Below, piece by piece: positions 61,173 to 64,000 of a stretch of DNA of 64,000 nt. Under the pieces are notes generated by a model. That model did not search any database. It worked only from the letters and a program-made list of their open reading frames with translations, and was not told where the DNA came from. The translations under genes and the position numbers were made by a program. How positions within the stretch are numbered: the stretch's first letter is position 1; each line of letters begins with the position of its first letter. Source of the stretch: Salinibacterium sp. ZJ450 (lineage in GTDB: Bacteria; Actinomycetota; Actinomycetes; Actinomycetales; Microbacteriaceae); the NCBI RefSeq assembly GCF_011751885.2, contig NZ_CP061771.1:2418001-2482000 (forward strand), written 5' to 3'.

Positions 61173-61840
61173 CTAGGTGCGCCGTTCGTGTCGTCGTGGC
61201 TTGAGCCGGGCTGGCGCGTCGGACGCCGGAACGAAGTCGCACGTGAATTCGCCTTCGTAGCCGAACAGGAATCCGAAGAGACGATTTCGCACTTCCAGTC
61301 GGATCCGGTAGACGTTCGCTGAGTCATCGAATGACTCGTGCAGGTCGGCTCGGCCACTGAAGAGCATCGGAAACCGGAACGCGAGGGGACCTTCGTAAAA
61401 GCGTTGGGCACCGGAACACAGGCGCAATGACCCGTCCGGTTCGATTGATAGGTCAAGGTCGACGGCCAGGTGCTGGTGGGTGCCCAAGTAGTCGAGCACC
61501 TTGCCGTCGCTCAGGACCATGGTTGCGTCGAACCGGCTCGGTCTGTCGCGAACCCGGTATTCACGCACGAACGTGACGGTCTCACGACCGAATGGGTCGA
61601 GGTAGGGATAGTTCTCGATCGTGAACGGCACGTTCTCGCCGAGATCGGGATGAGGATGTTGCGAATCTTCCCGATGCGCAGGAAGGGGATCGTCCACCAT
61701 GGCCCGCGCCTGATCTGCGCCATCGTGCCACGACCGATAGCTGCGTAGCCGGCGTCAAGCCCCACCCCGAATCGGAGCTGCAGCATTGGATGCAATCGAT
61801 CGAAGTCATCGCCGAGTGCGTGCTGGAAAATCGACGTCAT
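61173..61840 (-). pseudogene. DUF4166 protein, frameshifted
   Basis: The N-terminal frame starts at 61840 (MTSIFQHALGDDFDRLHPML) and covers GYAAIGRGTMAQIRRGPWWT, FLRIGKIRNILIP. The following frame continues the family: DLGENVPFTIENYPYLDPFG, RETVTFVREYRV, then LDLSIEPDGSLRLCSGAQRF and FGYEGEFTCDFVP. A lost base in the run at 61647-61649 explains the break; the whole would be about 222 residues. Its start overlaps the stop of the SRPBCC gene (ATGA). Confidence 0.7.
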
Positions 61841-62445
61841 GGCGCTTCCAGGGTGTGCAGGGTTCTCGGGGCTTGGGCCATCGCGTTTCCGAGGCGCGGG
61901 GCTCGCCGGCATCGCGCCGCTTTGGGCCGGTCCGGTCGCCAAAACGCGAGAACGGACACCAGCGGCCACCGCTCCGGCGGCGTGCCCGTTTCAGCCCAGA
62001 TTCGCAGGCGGTCGAAGCTCCACGCCGTCATCCATCCGATGAGTCGACGCATAACCAACCGGTCCACGAGTCGCCCCCACCCAGGGTCGTAATCGAAGCC
62101 GGTAATGAAGGTGGTTCGCTCAGCCGTCGGAAGGTACCGCCAGTAGCCACGACCTGCCCCGAGTGGCGAGAATTTATCGTTCGTCGCGAACCTCAGTGCC
62201 GAGGTGCGTGTTCCGTCCGGTCGCTGTCGCTCTCCTAGCGAGGCGCCCGTCCCCGTGATGGTGTGAAGCGGCATCCGGCGTTCGTAGGTGAATCGGTAGC
62301 CGCCGGTTGGAAGCTCCGCGGCCGGAGTGATGGCGCTGAACCGAAGATCCCATCGCGGATGCTGAGCGACGCCTTGGGTGAGTTCCCACACGCGATCGAC
62401 GGCGGCTTTGATCTCGATCTCAACATAGATCGCCTTGTCGCCCAT
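61837..62445 (-). CDS. SRPBCC-family protein
   Basis: 202 residues. The START/Bet v1-like fold shows as YVEIEIKAAVDRVWELTQGV, QHPRWDLRFSAITPA, YRFTYERRMPLHTITGTG and the long final helix (RLIGWMTAWSFDRLRIWAET). Such proteins bind hydrophobic ligands. The last 40 residues are basic. It is followed by, and overlaps, the DUF4166 gene; the two families often co-occur. Confidence 0.7.
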   Translation of the reverse strand: MGDKAIYVEIEIKAAVDRVWELTQGVAQHPRWDLRFSAITPAAELPTGGYRFTYERRMPLHTITGTGASLGERQRPDGTRTSALRFATNDKFSPLGAGRGYWRYLPTAERTTFITGFDYDPGWGRLVDRLVMRRLIGWMTAWSFDRLRIWAETGTPPERWPLVSVLAFWRPDRPKAARCRRAPRLGNAMAQAPRTLHTLEAP

Positions 62446-62506
62446 TCGATCAGCTTGCAGCACGGCCCAGCATTGAGGAGGTAATGAATCGCGTGTTGAG
62501 CCCGGT

Positions 62507-62527
62507 CGTCCGACGCTCAGCGGGCAA
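62507..62527 (+). repeat. Cassette-like motif, site I
   Basis: Core CCGACGCTCAGCGGGCA, between the divergent SRPBCC and 62676 genes. An upstream GCCCG can pair with CGGGC of the motif (16-base spacer). Confidence 0.45.
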
Positions 62528-62675
62528 CGAGTGAACAGACTCGCGCTCCGAACGGAACAAATCGTTACTACGTCCGCTCTTGGGTTGATACGTCCGATCA
62601 GTGAAAAGCTCCGGAACCAACGCTATTTTGAGAGAAGTTCGCGGTAGGTTGCGAGAAGTCAAGTTGGAGGTCGCG

Positions 62676-63374
62676 ATGGCTCTTGGGTATCAGAACGGTG
62701 GATTCCTGTCCAGAATGGGTGGGACGTTCGGCTTAACCGATGTTGTTGTAGTCAACAAGCCCCGCACATCGGAGGAGACGCGGCAAAACCTACGATCGCA
62801 TGTCCAGAGCACAAAAGCGTTCTTCGAAGTTGACGCGCCTGTCTGGGAAGGTGACGAAATTCACCTCCCGGACCCTCGCGGAGGCACTCGGACCATCTAC
62901 GTCACCAACGTAAAAATCAATGACGTACGAGGCGCGCGCAGCTTCAACGGAATGAGTCACCTGGTCGCAAGCTTTTCGGATTCTGCCCCACGTCCTTCGA
63001 TGAGTGCACGCGGAAGCCAAGTCTTCAATGCTCCTGTCGTGATGGTGTCAGGAGGGCAAGCGAACGTCGCTTGGGATGGCGGATCAACGAACACTCAAAA
63101 CCTCTCTCCGATATCCGAGGGATATGAGGATCTAGCGAAAACCCTCACTGAAGCTATTGGGCTGCTGTCGGGCGCGAACGATATTGACTCAGACGAGCGA
63201 GAACTCGGTGAGGAGGCGGCGAAAGCTGCGCTATCAGAAATCACGAAACCGGAACCGGACCGCAAGCGAATCAAGGGTGCCCTGGCCGCGTTGAGAGGTA
63301 TCCTCACCACCGCCGCAAATTCGGCGTCTGGCTCCGCAGCAAAGGTGCTGGTCGAGTCGCTCATGATCTCCTGA
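62676..63374 (+). CDS. Hypothetical protein with C-terminal helical domain
   Basis: 232 residues. GGAGG lies before the ATG at 62676. The N-terminal half is polar with strands (VDAPVWEGDEIHLPDPRGGT, RTIYVTNVKINDVRG), followed by a Ser/Gly linker. Residues 165-232 form a helical domain (EGYEDLAKTLTEAIGLLSGA, ELGEEAAKAALSEITKPEPD, IKGALAALRGILTTAANS) resembling C-terminal oligomerisation modules seen in effector-type proteins. No named family. Single gene between sites I and H. Confidence 0.6.
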   Translation: MALGYQNGGFLSRMGGTFGLTDVVVVNKPRTSEETRQNLRSHVQSTKAFFEVDAPVWEGDEIHLPDPRGGTRTIYVTNVKINDVRGARSFNGMSHLVASFSDSAPRPSMSARGSQVFNAPVVMVSGGQANVAWDGGSTNTQNLSPISEGYEDLAKTLTEAIGLLSGANDIDSDERELGEEAAKAALSEITKPEPDRKRIKGALAALRGILTTAANSASGSAAKVLVESLMIS

Positions 63375-63560
63375 GCGGCGCGCGAAGCGCCGCTTCACTC
63401 GAATAAGCAACGTAACTCGGGAGCCCGGTAGGGCGACCTGAGGGCAAGGCTTCGGCGCGCGAAGCGCGTCGGAAACCGCAGCAGCCCGAAAGATACCTGT
63501 GAGCAAATCACAACAATGTAGTTCACCGGTATGAAGGCAAAACGTCTTCACGCCCGCAGG

Positions 63561-63579
63561 AAGGACCCTGAACGGGCAC
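63561..63579 (+). repeat. Cassette-like motif, site H
   Basis: AAGGACCCTGAACGGGCAC, about 190 bases after the preceding stop; the last site of the series and nearly identical in core to sites C and E. Confidence 0.6.
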
Positions 63580-63587
63580 TGCGCTGC

Positions 63588-63737
63588 TCACGCCCCGGGG
63601 GTAGCAGAAACATTCCGGTAATCCCGCAGGAGCTTGTCTCCTTGTACTGACGCGTCCACAAGGTGCGTGAGGTCGTAGGACTCGGTCGGTGGTAGGTCGA
63701 TGGCTTCCGGGCGGACGGGATCAAGACGATGGCTCAT
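63588..63737 (-). CDS. 49-residue protein downstream of ABC ATPase gene
   Basis: Begins MSHRLDPVRPEAIDLPPTES, then YDLTHLVDASVQGDKLLRDY. Its ATG overlaps the stop of the ABC ATPase gene (ATGA), which supports translation. No family recognised. Confidence 0.45.
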   Translation of the reverse strand: MSHRLDPVRPEAIDLPPTESYDLTHLVDASVQGDKLLRDYRNVSATPGA

Positions 63738-64000
63738 AGTGCGCCTCGACCCTGACTGATTCGGCCGGCGTTGATTTCGAGGATTTCGGTGCTGAGCTCG
63801 TCGATGTCTTCCCGGTTGTGACTGGTAAAAATGATCGTTGTGCCCTTGGCCTGTTCCTCGCGAAGAATCGCGCGAAGCGTGCCCACGCTGTCTGCGTCCA
63901 GGGCGTTGAATGGTTCGTCGAGTAGCAGCACTTCCGGGCTTTCCATGAGTGCTTGCGCCAAGGAGAGCTTCTGCTTCATCCCGAGGGAGTAGTTGCGTAC
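63734..64000 (-). CDS. ABC transporter ATP-binding protein, C-terminal part (runs off window)
   Basis: About 88 residues are visible. YSLGMKQKLSLAQALMESPE contains the ABC signature in a SLGMKQ form, VLLLDEPFNALD is Walker B with the D-loop, and TIIFTSHNRED carries the H-loop His. The form is that of short, exporter-like ABC ATPases (CcmA/NatA type). The start and the permease gene lie beyond the window. Confidence 0.85.
   Translation of the reverse strand, partial: VRNYSLGMKQKLSLAQALMESPEVLLLDEPFNALDADSVGTLRAILREEQAKGTTIIFTSHNREDIDELSTEILEINAGRISQGRGAL

Noticed and set aside
53911-63579. Classical integron with attC sites
   Set aside because: No tyrosine-type integron integrase is present. 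Most motif copies fail the RYYYAAC/GTTRRRY consensus (only sites A and G fit one half), and no consistent paired arms were found around the sites.
1-64000. CRISPR arrays, rRNA and tRNA genes
   Set aside because: No regularly spaced repeat-spacer series, no Cas genes, and no rRNA or tRNA sequence was recognised by eye; a covariance search would be needed to exclude a tRNA.

Overview
The window is GC-rich actinobacterial chromosome, most likely from a Microbacteriaceae-like organism. That placement is inference from codon use, gene families, and the many genes with a TANNNT box 6-8 bases before the start codon (leaderless style); no rRNA or tRNA gene was recognised to fix it.

Bases 1-23,760 look like ordinary chromosome. 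They hold a stand-alone LigD-type polymerase domain, an MFS exporter, a six-gene minus-strand unit (TctCBA tripartite transporter, a ureohydrolase-fold protein and two paralogous membrane proteins flanking it), an aquaporin, envelope and stress genes, a cardiolipin synthase, an arylsulfatase next to its own formylglycine-generating enzyme, and a glutamate decarboxylase.

Bases 23,760-31,570 are an accessory island with gene debris. Its core is a RuvC/RNase H-like protein overlapping a serine/threonine kinase, facing a minus-strand pair made of a second kinase and a LOG-family (SLOG/Rossmann) protein. This is the best candidate for an undescribed sensing or defence module.

Bases 31,570-40,880 are a catabolic cluster: zinc alcohol dehydrogenase, SnoaL-like proteins, two paralogous SDRs, a SnoaL-P450 fusion, an EthD protein, a TRAP-type binding lipoprotein and a divergent LysR regulator. 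A second LysR, a DMT exporter and a frameshifted oxidoreductase follow.

Bases 43,780-53,050 are an integrative-element-like region: large serine integrase, overlapping resolvase, small antitoxin-like proteins, a tightly overlapping operon of small genes, HNH endonuclease, sigma-like protein and a DNA methyltransferase.

Bases 53,300-63,600 hold mostly small unrelated genes (membrane proteins, lipoproteins, two sigma-factor/membrane-protein pairs, DUF4166 and SRPBCC). They are separated by nine same-orientation copies of a short intergenic motif related to GGACCCTGAACGGGCRC. The spacing (0.5-2.3 kb, one to three genes per interval) resembles a gene-cassette array, but the motif is not a canonical integron attC. 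The window ends in an ABC ATPase. Three genes are broken by apparent one-base losses in G/C runs, so either decay or sequence error should be considered.
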